Assembly (NCBI GenBank): GCA_029204225.1
Contig: CM055107.1
Span: 2,161,218 to 2,225,217, forward strand
Direction: 5' to 3'
Source of the DNA: Diphasiastrum complanatum
Lineage: Eukaryota > Streptophyta > Lycopodiopsida > Lycopodiales > Lycopodiaceae
DNA length: 64,000 bases
Each line of letters starts with the position of its first letter. Within the stretch, counting starts at the first letter, position 1. The notes below the pieces were generated by a model. It ran no database searches. It was not told where the DNA came from and saw only the letters and a program-made list of their open reading frames with translations. The position numbers and the translations under genes were made by a program. Positions 20,641-32,908 of this stretch are shown piece after piece.

Positions 20641-22204
20641 TCAAGATTTTAGTGTAGGTCTAAACACCCCTTACCAAGCTTTATGTCCAGCTCGTGTTAG
20701 AGGCCTAGAGACCCATTAGTGTCAATATGAACGTACATTCTCACTGTTGATTAGTAAAGATGAGCATTGGGGATGATTACCATTTTGGTTTCACCTCTGT
20801 TCCAAGTCAAGTTGAAGGGACCAACGATAACCTTTCTCTTGGCAATGTGACTAGGAGTTGTGTTTGTGGTCTTAAATTAAGCTCTTCACTATGCTAATTG
20901 GTTCAAACTTTGCTCTTTGGTTTCGTCGGTTTGCATGTTGGCTTGGTTATGGAAAAGACTTTGATATGTTGGTTGGCTTGGTTAGCTTGCCTGGATGGTT
21001 TGATTCTGGCTTTGTGGAGCTCATGTTGATGTGGTGCCAGGTTGAGTCTTCATTGTGCCTATGTTAGTTGTCTAAGTTGGGTTCGTCCCATGGGAATCAT
21101 ACAATTGAAAGTAGATAATACTAGTACATTCTTGACAACTCCATTAGCAGATGACAAACCACATGAAGAAAGGCAATCAAAAAGTATAAATAAAATGGTT
21201 TAAGAAAGAAGCTTTCAGTTGTGGATAAAACAATTGATAATGATGATCTAGTGTCTATAAGCCTAAACAATCTAATTGCCTCAAAACACAATGATCTAGT
21301 GTCTATAAGCCTAAACAAACTTACTCCCTCAAAACACAATTTTACTATAGGATTGTGTTTGATTACTAGTTGAAGCTCTATATGTAGGAAAATGATTATG
21401 CATGTATATATATCATTGATTTGATAGTGGTAGAACTAAATATCACAATGTGTACAATAGTGTAGAATAGAAAGTACAAGTAAACTTATCTAATAATTGA
21501 ATGCACCATCACAAGACACTTCATGAAGCTGGACTTTCTCACAATCACAGCATTGCATGATGTTTGAAGCAACACTCCTTTGCCACTATACAAGAAAACT
21601 ACTAGTTTGTGGGTTTCAAGAAACTATCTATAGTCATTCCCCCACGTCCTTGCAAATCGACAATTTAAAGTAGTACCACTAGAAGGTCATTTTGTTCCTT
21701 CTTAATGTATGAATTTTTATTTTAGTTCATTTTCCTATAATATTCATCAACGTGGTTCTACCATTTGTTTGTTGATTTCCTAGGGTGCTTTCTACGCTTA
21801 CAGACTTTTTGTTCTTTTCCTCTCTCTCTAGATCCGTGTGGCTACTAATTATACAATTTTTCAAAGTATCCATTTTAAGAGGCACTTGTACTGGAGATTT
21901 GAACCAAAATATGCAACTGTTACTAGTGCAATCATGGTGGTAGGCATTTTGTCCCTTGGTGCAAATCTTCGATGTCGTGTATTGCAACTAGTGATGGGTC
22001 TTTGAAAAAGTTCCATTGTTGATAGTTGTTGTTCCACTTCCTTTCTTGCAAGTTTGGTGCCTATTTCCAACAATCTTTCCTACCTACACAATTATGCCTT
22101 GTACTCTCTTCATGCAATGATGAGCCATTACGTTGCTAAAATGCACATCATCCACAATTTCAAACAAATAGCCTAAACACAAATTTGTATTGATAATCTC
22201 ACCA
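20641..22204. other. No recognisable gene
   Basis: AT-rich spacer. A tandem duplication of about 53 bases lies at 21,243-21,340 (gatctagtgtctataagcct twice). The tgg-rich part at 20,930-21,060 repeats ttggcttggtta-like words. No domain is supported. Confidence 0.35.
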
Positions 22205-22310
22205 ACGGGGTTGGCTTAGTTGGTTAGCTTGACATCCAAAGTTTCTTTGGTCTTAGGTTCGAGCCTCCCCTTGGAAACCAAGAAGCATTACGTTGCTCAA
22301 AATTTGGGCG
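22205..22310 (+). mobile_element. Candidate tRNA-derived SINE
   Basis: An A-box-like TGGCTTAGTTGG at 22212-22223 and a B-box-like GGTTCGAGCCT at 22256-22266, 32 bases apart, match an internal RNA polymerase III promoter. The segment is not a good tRNA cloverleaf. A 12-base direct repeat (cattacgttgct) lies at 22126-22137 and 22286-22297 and might be a target-site duplication, though the A box sits further inside than usual. Confidence 0.45.
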
Positions 22311-22681
22311 TCTTCTCTCTTATAGTCAATGTCATACCAAAGTGTTGGTATGAAGAAGATGTCGTTAGACCATCGACACCAAATCAACATCTAGGACTTA
22401 CTCACAAACAATTGTACTCACATCCTTAAAGTAAAATTATCTATGCATTTGTAGTTTCAAAGATAGACTTTAGAATTTTCAATGCATGCTTTGACTCCTT
22501 GGCCTTTCTTATGTCTGCTTTGATTTTATAATTAGTTGACATTGATGTGATAAGATATGTCTTGAAACCTTTAGAACATAGTTGCCAAAATACAAAAATG
22601 TTTTCAATCTGACATCCCAAAATACGAGAATGATTATGGCAATCAAGAATATGCATATGATTAAATACGTAGCATCATGCC

Positions 22682-22988
22682 ATGTCGTTATGCTACTTAC
22701 ATCACACTCAGTTTCAGCCTACTACCATTCTGTGTGACAATTTGAGCTCTATTTCAATGTCTCTGAATCCTAGATTTCATGGCAAATCAAAGCACATTGA
22801 AGTTCTATATCATTTTATTAGGGACAAAAATTTTTTAAGACAAGTGATTCTTCAATACTGCTCCACAACAGAAATGGTTGCAAACATATTCACCAAAAGT
22901 CCTTCCCAGGATCAAGCACCAAAAGTTCTTCAACATGCTGAACCCATCGAAGACATTCAAGGCACCAACTGTGATCTTAAGGGGGACT
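22682..22988 (+). pseudogene. Copia RNase H 3' end
   Basis: The translation gives TILCDNLSSISMSLNPRFH, GKSKHIEVLYHFIRDK and EMVANIFTKSPS, the end of copia RNase H. The upstream part of the domain is missing. A purine tract (taagggggac) follows directly and leads into an LTR. This is the 3' end of a plus-strand copia element whose 5' part is not in place. It is related to element G at 44895-45745. Confidence 0.8.
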
Positions 22989-23722
22989 GTTGGAAATTAA
23001 GTTCACAGTTTTCTCCTTGGTGATACTATTTCTATTTCAAGATTTTTCCTTCACATTTTTTATCAATGATCTAGGATCAGATGCAATCTGTTTTTGGTTC
23101 TATGTCTGCTCATCTGATACCTACAGGAATCACAGAGGTTTCCTATTCGGCTAATCGTCATCAAATCGGCCGAATTATTTGAAAGTCCACTTCATCGACT
23201 TTCCAGCTGATCTACATCAAAGGGTATCCATTCCCGTCCACTTCTACATTCAAATGTCAAAGCATCATGAAAAACATCAAAGGCTTGATCACCCTCGATT
23301 TCTTCAACAATCAAGTCACTGGACTTCTTCCATCATCCGAAGTCTCCGAAGTCTTCGACTTCTTCAACAATCAAGTCACTCGACTTCTTCCATCATCCAA
23401 AGTCATCGAAGTCTCCAACTTCGTTCAATCAACCGAAGTGTCTGAAGCCACCTGACCATGTATTTTTTGTACAATTGTCATTCTGTCATAGTAGTTCAAC
23501 TACTCCCTGAGTGCGACAAAGCACTTAGTAAGATGACAAACCTTTATTGTAACTAGATACATAAATCCGGTGTATAAATACACCCTCATCACACACTCTA
23601 TGTGATGCTCCGTCCATGAGACGAATTTGAGAAGTTACATCACATTCTGGTTGTAACTCATTGTTGTGCTTCAGTGTAATATAGCAGCAAAATGCAGTGT
23701 CAGCAGAGAAGCAGCTCATTCA
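22989..23722 (+). repeat. Copia 3' LTR with TATA box
   Basis: Starts TGTTGG right after the purine tract and ends near TCATTCA, where element D sequence begins. A TATA box (gtataaata) lies near 23,571. A 60-base segment is duplicated in tandem at about 23,299-23,405 (gacttcttccatcatcc occurs twice), within a gaagtc/gacttc-rich part. Confidence 0.65.
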
Positions 23723-23765
23723 TCTGTTTAGAGCCTTACCAAGATCCTTCTAGACAACCAGAACA

Positions 23766-24803
23766 TTGCTAGCAAAGGATCCTACAATGACACTCGAAAA
23801 GGCAATTGTCAAAATTCGAGAAGAAGTTGAGGCTCGAGAGCACCTTGATCATAAAGATGCTTCTGACCAAGCTCTCTACAACAACAAGGAGAAGACAAAG
23901 AAACAATTCAAGCCTAAGAGAGAGTCAGATCGATTGCAGGATCGTGATCAACAAGCATAGGAAACCAGTAAAGGCAAATGGAAGAACAAAGGAAGGCCGA
24001 AACAACAAAGTGGAGACAAGAAGACCTGCATGAGGTGCAAACGCGAAGGACATATTGTTGATTCATGTTGGCTTAATCTGAAAATTGAGTGTATCCACTA
24101 CCACAAGAAAGGTCATGTAGCCATGGACTGCCGCCTGAACCCAAGAAACAAATCAGCACAAAACAGACAAGAGAACAATAATAGTTTGTCCTATGTCGAG
24201 GAGCCAAAGAGCTCAAAAATGGGCGAAGAAAGATCGAATCATGGTAATTCGACCGCCTACATCTGTGCAGACATGTGTGCAATGTCAACACTGACACACA
24301 TGAGGGGGATCCTTGACTCAAGAGCTACCTCACACTTTGTTATATCAAGACGAATCATGTCTGATTTCCGAAGTGCAGATCCATCAAGATTTATCGTTTT
24401 TGGAGATGGATCAAAATATCAAGTGAATGGTATTGGTTCACTATGGCTCAACACGAATGGTAGAGACAGACGACTCGAAGATGTTCTGTTTGTGCCTACA
24501 CTGCAGCAGGACTTGCTATCAATGGCAAGAATAGCTGATGCAGGGATGCGTGTAACGTTCTCAGACGAAGAATGCAACGTTGTTGATGCAAGTACCAGTA
24601 CTCTGATCACTCAAGGTAGAAGAAAAGGCAATCTGTATCACTTACAGGTATGCCTGCATGCAGATCAATTGCATCAGACTCATGATGATTCGCCAGATGC
24701 TCTATGGCGCAAGAGACTATGCCACGCACTCATTACCTTTATTGATGATTATAGTAAATTTGTTAGAGTCTATTTTATTCAGAAACATTTGACAAATTTA
24801 TAG
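23766..24803 (+). pseudogene. Copia gag tail, zinc knuckles and protease (element D)
   Basis: Starts with the gag tail (KDPTMTLEKAIVKIREEVEA), interrupted by one TAG near 23,958. Two knuckle-like motifs follow: a degenerate CKREGHIVDSC, and CIHYHKKGHVAMDC. The protease motif reads ILDSRATSHFV: the catalytic Asp is kept but the invariant Gly of D-S-G has become Arg. The downstream protease core (VNGIGSLWL, LEDVLFVPTLQQDLLSM) and the pre-integrase LWRKRLCH are present. The frame then jumps to TFIDDYSKFVRVYF, so the integrase zinc finger and first catalytic Asp are deleted. Confidence 0.85.
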
Positions 24804-25430
24804 AGTATGTGAATTGGACAGAGAGATGCACTGCTAATAGAGTAAAGCAGATCAGAACAAATCGAGGTGGAGAATACATCTCGAATCGATTCACTGACTT
24901 TTGCAATGATCGTGGTATCATTCACAAAATGACTGCATCTTACACACCGCAGCACAACGGTGTTGCAGAAAGAAAGAATAGGACTCTAATGGAAGCTGTC
25001 AGATGCATGATGGCCTACTCGAAAGATCCAAGAGTGTTGTGGACTGAAGCAATAGCTACAGCTACTTACATTCAGAACAGGACAGAAAAGTCTGGTGTTC
25101 CTCACATGACACCACATGAATTATGGTGGGGTAGAAAACCCAATCTGACTCACATCCGTATCTTTGGCTATACAGCTAATGCACATATTCCTGATAAGCT
25201 TCGAAAGAAGCTTGATGAGAAAGCTGAACAGGGATATCTTGTAGGATATGACAACAATTGTCATACTACAGAGTCTATATGCCAGAGACAAACACTATGA
25301 AGATAGTCAGAGATGTCAAATTTGATGAGAGCCGAATGATGGCCAACGATGATCCTGTCAATTATGAAATTTTTGAAAGACAGTACTATGATCTGCCAAT
25401 TGTGACAGAGGGAGCGGAGGACGAACACTT
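24740..25430 (+). pseudogene. Copia integrase C-terminal half (element D)
   Basis: From 24809 the frame gives IRTNRGGEYISNRFTDFC (second catalytic Asp mutated in RTNRGGEY where DNGGEY is usual), YTPQHNGVAERKNRTLMEA with the Glu, and the C-terminal WWGRKPNLTHIRIFGYTANAHIPDKLRKKL. A shift near 25,260 moves the end (VRDVKFDESRMMANDDP) to another frame. The damaged catalytic triad means no integration activity. Confidence 0.8.
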
Positions 25431-26345
25431 AGACAAAGATGTTCAAGTCGCTTCGCATTCGAGTTAGAAGGTCGACAAGACAACAAAAAGCGCCAGCAAG
25501 ATATGTGTCAGGCAGCTCAGTTTCTACATTAGAAGAATTCTGTGGATTTAGTGGTGAACCACAGACATTCGAGGAAGCAATTGAATGTCCAGAGAAGGAC
25601 AAATGGATCCAAGACATGAATGAGAAGATGGAATTATGAGGAACGACCAGGTATGGACGTTGCAGCCATTACCAGATAAGTGAAAGACTGTAAAATGCAA
25701 GTGGGTATACAAGCTGAAGTATGGACCGGATGGAGATGTCTCAAAGTATAAGGCAAGACTTGTAGCGAAGGGATTCTCTCAGAGATATGGTATTGACTAT
25801 TCTGAGACCTTCTCTCCTATCGTGAAACATACGTCCCTACGTTTACTATTTGCATATGCAGCTACTTATGATCTCATGATTCACATTGTGGACGAGAAGA
25901 CAGCCTTCTTGCATGGTGAGCTAAAACGAAGAAGTCTACATGGGTCAACCCCCAAGCTATATCTCGAATTCACTTCCTACTTATGCATGCAGAATGCATA
26001 GGAGTATCTATGGTCTGAAGCAGTCAGCACGACAATGGTACAAGAAGAAAGATCAAGCCTTGAAATCCTTAGGATTCAAGCCACTAATGGCTGATTCCAA
26101 TGTCTATGTAAGAATTACAGATGGGAAGATCATCATTGTAGGTGTGTATGTGGACGACACTCTGATACTCTACAAGAGTGAGAAGCTTATTGCTGAAGTG
26201 AAAAATGGTATCTCAAAACATTTCGAGATTGTAGATCTGGGAGAAGCCAGGTGTTACCTTGGCTTACAGATTGACAGGGACTATGAGGGAGGTAGATTGT
26301 ACCTTCATTAGTCTAGATATATCCAAAAAATTTTAGAAGATTTTG
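25431..26345 (+). pseudogene. Copia reverse transcriptase (element D)
   Basis: The blocks EEFCGFSGEPQTFEEAIEC, CKWVYKLKYGPDGDVSKYK, ARLVAKGFSQRYGIDY, SIYGLKQSARQWY and the catalytic YVDD (VYVDDTLIL) are all present, followed by DLGEARCYLGLQ. Stops at about 25,637 and 25,681 and a shift near 25,920 break the N-terminal half. From 25,940 to 26,311 the frame is open. It is very close to the reverse transcriptase of element A. Confidence 0.85.
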
Positions 26346-27050
26346 GGATGCTGAATTGCAAAGGAGCGAATACTCCAATGCTTGTAGAATTAGTACTGAC
26401 GAATGAAAATTATTCGAGGACTGAAGAAGAAAGAGAATTGATGCAGCTTACACCATACAGAAAGCTGATCGGATCGTTGATATACCTTGTAGATAATACA
26501 CGTCCTAACATTGCTTATGTCCTGTTTAGGATGAGCCAATTTTGAACAAATCCAGGCTCAATTCATTGGAAGATTGCAAAACAAATTTTGCAATATCTTC
26601 AATTAACAAATGATTTTGTTTTATGTTATTCTCGTGATGCAGGGTTCCAGATGTTTCCTACAGTGATTCTAGATGGGCATTTCTCAAGGACGACTGCAAA
26701 AGTGTCTCAGGAGGATGCACCATCGAGTCAGGAGCAACAATTCTCTGGGTCAGCAAGAAGCAGACCATTGTGGCTCAGTCATCCTGCGAAGCAGAGTACG
26801 TAGCAGCACCAAAGATGGCCAGTGAAATAATTTGGCTCAAACAGTTCCTTGACGAACTGGGCAAAATGAGGAATGAACCTCTGGTTTTGCAAATGGACAA
26901 CACATCTGCAATACATCTGACAAAAGATTCTGTGTTTCACTCAAGGACGAAACACATTGCAATCAAGTACCACTTGATAAGAGATCTGATCAGGAAGAAG
27001 ATGTTGCAGACTACTTTCATTGGAATGAAGGAGATGGTAGTTGACATTTG
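26346..27050 (+). pseudogene. Copia RNase H, 3' truncated (element D)
   Basis: Begins with FGMLNCKGANTP and LTPYRKLIGSLIYL. After shifts near 26,545 and 26,640 it continues with SSCEAEYVAAPKMASE, LQMDNTSAIHLTKD and HSRTKHIAIKYHLIRD. It stops at MKEMVVDI, where element A reads on to FTKALDKGL. The break coincides exactly with the left edge of the TRIM at 27051. Confidence 0.85.
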
Positions 27051-27678
27051 ACTCAGATTTTGTCGGCAGTAGAGAGCGGTCCAGTAGACGATGTGGCGTG
27101 TCGTGCGTGCCTGCGAGACTCGTGCAGGATCCCATCCCCACCACCTAGCCACCATTATTCCCCTTTGACCCCAAAAGAGCTGGTACTAAGGGACAAGGGT
27201 ACATTGTTTACAATGAGCTTATATGCGGGTTCTGTTATAGTCTCCATTTACTTATGGGATGAATGCACTCTTTTTGGTGCACAGACGCAGTTGTTCTGTG
27301 CGTAGCTTGCATCCCCCAACACCCCCACTTAAGCAAGCACAAGGCGAAGGATACCAACTCACTTGCTCGTTCAGGACCAGAACACTTGCTCTGATACCAA
27401 CTCAGATTTTGTCGGCAGCGGAGAGCGGTCCAGTAGACAATGTGGTGCGTCGTGCACGCCTGTAGGACGCGTGCGGGATCTCATCCCCACCGCCTAGCCG
27501 CCTGCCATCATTCCCCTTTGACCCCAAAAGGGCTGGTTCTAGGGGACAAGGGTACATTGTCTACAATGAGCTTATATGTGGGTTCTATTATAGTCTCCAT
27601 TTACTTATGGGACAAATGCACTCTTTTTGGTGCCTTTACGAACGCAACTGTCTTGTCCGTAGTTTGCATCCTCCAACA
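27051..27678 (-). mobile_element. TRIM: miniature LTR retrotransposon
   Basis: Two direct repeats (27051-27321, 271 bases; 27400-27678, 279 bases) flank a 78-base interior. Read on the minus strand, the right repeat is followed by TGGTATCAGAGC (27399-27388), a tRNA-Met primer-binding site. The interior ends in a purine tract (AAGTGGGGG) before the left repeat, which begins TGTTGG. This is the layout of a TRIM with no coding capacity. The outer LTR end next to the primer site reads GAGT instead of the usual CA. Flanks (atttg / gatca) do not form a target duplication. Confidence 0.8.
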
Positions 27679-28166
27679 GATCATGTGTCGCGAATCAAGG
27701 CAAAGGAGACAACAGCCCTGCCTAATGATGAGCTATCTGCCATAGGTGAGACTGATCATTAACAAGCTATCGCGATTACAATTTGTGTATGAGCGAAATT
27801 TATAGCAAAATTAGATGTGCTATTCTTATAGTGCAATCAGAGTAGGTAGCGGATGTATTCTCATCATTCAGCAATACAGACTACATGCGACAATTTGACA
27901 CATAACTTGTCTTGTTCTATTTTTGTTATTCATGCTATTATGATTTGAGTTCTAATAATTGGCAATGACACGGTCTTTTTATGTTGTTCATTTTCCACAC
28001 TTGTGAATGATAGTGAAGTTGTGTTTATGATAGTATTGAAATAGTTTTGTTATTACATTCAGATATTGTTTATGCTATCGACTATAGAACTATCGATATT
28101 GAACAATCATACGAGGAGCTATCATTGTCGAATAATTATTCGATTGATATATAGCTCATTTTTCAA

Positions 28167-28168
<2 letters not shown>
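27679..28168. other. No recognisable gene
   Basis: AT-rich sequence after the TRIM. The element D RNase H does not resume here, so this junction is not a simple insertion. No domain is visible. Confidence 0.3.

Positions 28169-28254
<86 letters not shown>
28169..28254 (+). repeat. (TC)n microsatellite
   Basis: An uninterrupted TC dinucleotide tract of about 86 bases. Confidence 0.95.
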
Positions 28255-28259
<5 letters not shown>

Positions 28260-31089
28260 TCATAAGACAAATAGGAGGGAACTCAGCTCTTTAATTTAAC
28301 AAATGAAAGTTGTGAAGATAAAATACAAAGGATTTGGCCCTTATATAGTTGGGTCCAAATGAGCTGAAGTGGCACTTTCTTATTGGCTCATTTCTGAACT
28401 TAAGAGTCTAAGTTAACCTTTTTTTTTTTTATTTCTTTTTCGAGTAGATATTCTACTTGAGCCATGCCACATAATTCCCTACTATGCTTCGAGGCACTTA
28501 ACAAAACTTAGCTGCTTATTATGTCTAATGCTTTAAGGCTCATTTACAACTATTGGCACTTTGCCAGTATAGGTGCACCGTTATGCAGTGTTTGACTTTT
28601 ATTAATTACAACGTTTACAAAATTGAGGCTATGAGAGCCCTCCAAATTTATTTGCTTCGTGCGTTGGGCATGTAATGTAAATGGCCAACAATATTGGCCA
28701 TGGAAACTCCAACGAGAATCAAAGAACTAGCAAGGCTTTTGTAGGAAGATGATGGAACAAATGGCCATTGATTATGCATAAATCAACCAAGAGAATGCGA
28801 GAAGCTATCTTTTCATGTTGGTGTAGGTGGTGGTGAATGTAGGGTATCTGTTTTCCACTCTAGCTACTACTCCATCAACTACTATGTCCATGAGTCTATT
28901 TATAGGTTTCAATCCACCTTTTGTGGTTTTAAGTAATCCACCATGATCATCTCATCTCAATTGAGTCATTTTGAACAAATCACATAGCTTATATTGTTAT
29001 CGTATTCAATTATTTGGAATGCTATTGTGGTCTCTCTAATACACATATAAGTTCAGCTTACTGGTTCTCCCTTCATGTTCTCCAATCTCCTTTTTTGTGC
29101 AATCTTGAACATTTTCCAATAGCAAATTAGCATGTTTGTTGCTTTTGAATCAGATTGCCTAAATTATAAATAAAATCTCTAGGAAACAATGTACTCTCCA
29201 TGTTTACGACCTACAATTACAAAGGAAGCAAGAAATGGACTACCATCTAGTCCTCACTTGCTCTCGCTCATGCTCACACTCTCTATAAGTCATAGTGTGG
29301 AATCCCCTGGTTACATGTACCTTTTCTTTTTGACAAATATTTTTTTGGAAATCTTGTACTACTCTCACAATAAGATGCTAAGCTAATTTTCAAATCAAAA
29401 TCCAAAGATGGCTTGCATTAATATCCATGAATCTTAAGGATTTACAAATATCACATATTAGCAATTGTAAAACATCCAAGGAAGCTTGGGATGCACTCAT
29501 CAATATGTACTGCATGTGATTGCATTTTTTAACATCCTATGGAATTAGGGTTTATTGATTTTTTGTTTTGACTATTAATAGACCAATGTGTTACTTATTG
29601 AGTGTGGCTAGTTCTTAGGACATATCCTCACCATGCATTCATGTATGATGCTAAACAGACTTTCTTACATAGAATTGTGGTTTCATTATCGTTTTTCATA
29701 TGGAGATGTTTTAGGGTTTGGTAACCCAGAACATGTATATGAAGAGCTAGGATACAAAGTTACACTATTGCTTATTCCACACAAGTAAAACAAACGTAGA
29801 ATTAGAACTTTTGAAAAACTTTCATAAAAACAATCTTTTATCTTAGCCCAAAAGATCTAGATAACATGTTTGTCTCTCATAAGAGACGGTTGAGAAACAG
29901 ACCTAGATCTATGCCCAACTGGTCCACCTTTATTCCACCTTTATTGCCTCCAGTGAACAAGAGTTGTCTTTGAGATCCCCCTACATTTTTTAAGGGATGT
30001 CAATTTTTGAAAAATGATGCCTTCTAAAATTTTCAACTAAAAAATGTGGTCTTGTAAAATCCTTGCAGCTACTAAATTTGTCGTTAATCATGATAGCTAG
30101 CTTGTAAAAAAAATCAACACATCCAAAATTAAAAGTATTAATACATGATATGAACTATCTTGATTTGCTAGTAGTGTATTTATCCGAAAACAAAATTTCG
30201 AATTCTTGGTATCTGACTATTTTCTCAAGCGTCAGCCCAGCCCGCCACAAGAAGAAATTATCAAGGATTGTGTGAAAAGGTGGGCAGGTACAAGATAAAA
30301 TTCACAATTTCAAATTTTCTATGGTTCTTTCTTTAGATATTATAATGAGCCAGCCACATGAATACATATAATCCAAAGTTTAAGGTTTAGAATCCTACAT
30401 ATACTTTATGAGTCATCAAATATTCTGCAAAAGAAGTTATCGGTTTTTAAAAACATCCTTTCAATTATGTAAAAAAATTCTTTTCAATAAAAGTTGTTGA
30501 TCCCATTCTTGTACTATATGCCAACTGTCCCAATCCTAGAGAAAAGTTTCCACATACTATATAAACTACTTGGTCACAATAGTAGTTTTGAAAACTTTGA
30601 AATTTGATAAATTCCCTCATCGTAGACCTAGGACATCACCCCAAGCAAATAATTTTGTTGTAAAAGAAAAGTGCCAAATTTCTATGCTGAGGAACGCCTA
30701 GGCCTTCTTTGATTTTGAGAGCCTAAGCCTTGGGGCGAGCCGGGCTCTCAAAAACACCAAAAATCTTGGATGACTTTCCAATATACCAAAAGCGAGGTAT
30801 TGAAAAGAGTGTATATTGGCCCAACGTTTCTCTCAACCACCCTTTTGGGAGGGTGGCTCCCAACAACCCAGGCCTTGTCCTTTCTAACATTACAATTTTC
30901 CTTTGAATCACTCCTCACATAAAATGCCAAGGACTCAAGATTCCTTTTAAGATTCTAGAGGTGCCTCTAGAAGCACAATGTTCATGTAAATTTAGAGGCA
31001 TATGTTTTTGTGAGACGTCTTGTGACAATTCTCAAGTAGATAACCAGTAAAAGTTTGTCACATAGCGCATGCATATTCCGTGTTCACAA
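28255..31089. other. No recognisable gene
   Basis: About 2.8 kb of AT-rich sequence without a supported open frame, with several poly-T and poly-A runs. A more GC-rich patch at 30,700-30,870 (ggcgagccgggctctc, cttttgggagggtgg) stands out in base composition but I cannot classify it. Confidence 0.35.
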
Positions 31090-31340
31090 AATGTGCATGT
31101 GCTAATGTGACAGCCTATCATTGGCTATCCACAGGCATTTTCCGTAACAAAAACAAAAACAAAAGATGAAAAAAATACGAAGAAAAAAGTGTGACAAAAA
31201 TCCGAAAAACAAAAAACACAAAAAAAGAAGCAAAAAATCAAAACCTTTGCACATGGCATTATGTAGCGGAAGGTTGGAGGGCCACCTGTCCTCGGGCCTT
31301 CTGTCCTACTCGATGGGGCCCGACCTCGCGTGAAAAGGCC
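31090..31340 (-). repeat. GC-rich / poly-T dispersed repeat, copy 2
   Basis: Inverted and diverged copy of the repeat at 13490-13790. Read on the minus strand it has the GC-rich head with ggcccgagg words, then ataatgccatgtgcaaagg, a T-rich tract broken by other bases, and the conserved gccaatgataggctgtcaca. The outer arms of the hairpin seen at 13730-13790 are not conserved here. Extent is approximate. Confidence 0.5.
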
Positions 31341-31749
31341 CTTGCTTTTGGCCTCGGACCAGTGGTCTACTTCAACCCACAATCGCGGACCCTTGGCCCT
31401 TAAAGTCCCTGCCTAGGCATTTGGGTCGGGCAACATGCAAACCTCCATAAATTTTTTGCCGATTCTACATGGAGGTGCAAGCACACGAGCACGAGTAGGC
31501 AATAAATTTTTTGGAAATCTCAAGCTTTTGAGCATGCGCAGGTGTAGACACCAACTTTTTTTGTGGGCTTCCAAATTCACATAGGGGCGCATGCACACCG
31601 TTTAAAAAAAAACTTCGAAAAAGGTATAATTTTGACATATATGTACATGAGAGATGTAACAATGGCAAACTATTTATGGGATGCGCATGTGAATCACAAA
31701 ATCTTGGAGATTGATTTATTTATGTGAATAAAAAAATTAAATTTTGAAT
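31341..31749. other. Spacer, no gene seen
   Basis: Mixed sequence with a few GC-rich words at its left end that continue the neighbouring repeat. Nothing else is supported. Confidence 0.3.
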
Positions 31750-32908
31750 TAAAAAGAAGTAAGTGTGGTTGTGATTGAGTTGGGTTGGTGGGGCCAAAGC
31801 GAAGCGGAGAGAGAATCCAGGACGGACGGGCCACTCCATCGTCGACTCTCACTGTATCAATCAAACCGTTGTTGCCCTCTAAAAAACTCGAATGAATTCT
31901 TCTTCTTCTTCTTATTATGTTATATATGCCTTCTTTTTATCTTTCTCTTTCTCTTTCGAACGGCAGCGCAAACGGCACCCCTGCGCCGCTCTGAGACAGA
32001 AGAGGGAGATGGCGATGGCACAAGCCTCTTCGTGAGCTTGCGCAAAGGCTGCCTGTAGTAAGGGGAAGGAACAAGAGCTTCGAGTAGGCGCAGGATTTGA
32101 TGTGGAGCGAGAGGGACTGACTCCGAGCTCGAATGCTCATCTGATTTGCGGGCAGCGTGTTGACCGTGGGTCCTCAGCTAAAGGCACCTTTCTGGTTGAT
32201 CTTCAGAAAGCAAGGCGCAGGCCAAATACTGGGTGGGTTTGCTCTCCATCCTGTAGAATGTCGCTTCAATCGATCTCATAAACGTTCATAATACGTTGAA
32301 ATAGATTAAGCCCATATGTTAAGACTTTGGTTGCCCATTTGTTACTTGTTTGAAACTGAATGCGAGCGGAACAATCCATGGATGCAGTTCAATGATCTGC
32401 ATTGCAGCATTGTGGTTACTGTATGGTATTCTTGTAAAGGGAAGTGGGGTAGGGCACGCTCACTGAAGAGCAGTTTCTTACAGGGGTTCCCATTTGTCCT
32501 GGAGTGCTAGGAAAGGTAGCTTCAATGGAAATAAAGAAGGAAATAAGTCTGAGACTGATGAATAGCTGAGCATGGATTCAAGTTTCTGAAAAGCTGATAG
32601 TGGCGGAGAGGGGCATGATCGATCTCATGGCCCTGCTAAAGGAGCAACACAGAGGTCGCCAAGTAGGCAAGGTATATTGCTGCGATGAAGGCTTGTGAGG
32701 CGGTGTGAACTGAAAAAATATTGTATCAAAATTTTGAAGCTGGCAGTAGAGGAATCGATCTCATCAGCAAGTAGCGCACACCAGCAGACCTTTTAGCATT
32801 AGAGAGAAAAAGATACATTATCACGGCTTGCTTAGTGTGCATAGGTGGTTCAAGGGTTCAAAATTGAGCTTGTCAAAAAGCCTTCAAAGGGTGAACGGAT
32901 AGAGAGAA
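31750..32908 (+). promoter_or_regulatory. Upstream region of the receptor kinase gene
   Basis: Composition shifts toward that of genes here, with a TTC repeat near 31,898-31,915 and TC-rich sequence at 31,935-31,960, as is common in plant 5' untranslated regions. Several short upstream ATGs exist. A leader intron is possible, since receptor kinase genes often have one, but I cannot place it. No TATA box is convincing. Confidence 0.35.

Larger units (their letters stand above)
23725..27050 (+). mobile_element. Copia element D, interior without its own LTRs
   Basis: A plus-strand copia interior of the element A family: gag tail, two zinc knuckles, protease, integrase, reverse transcriptase, RNase H. 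It starts inside gag, abutting the LTR of another element at 23722, and ends inside the RNase H terminal block at 27050, where a TRIM begins. No LTR of its own is present. Stops and shifts make it inactive. Confidence 0.85.
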
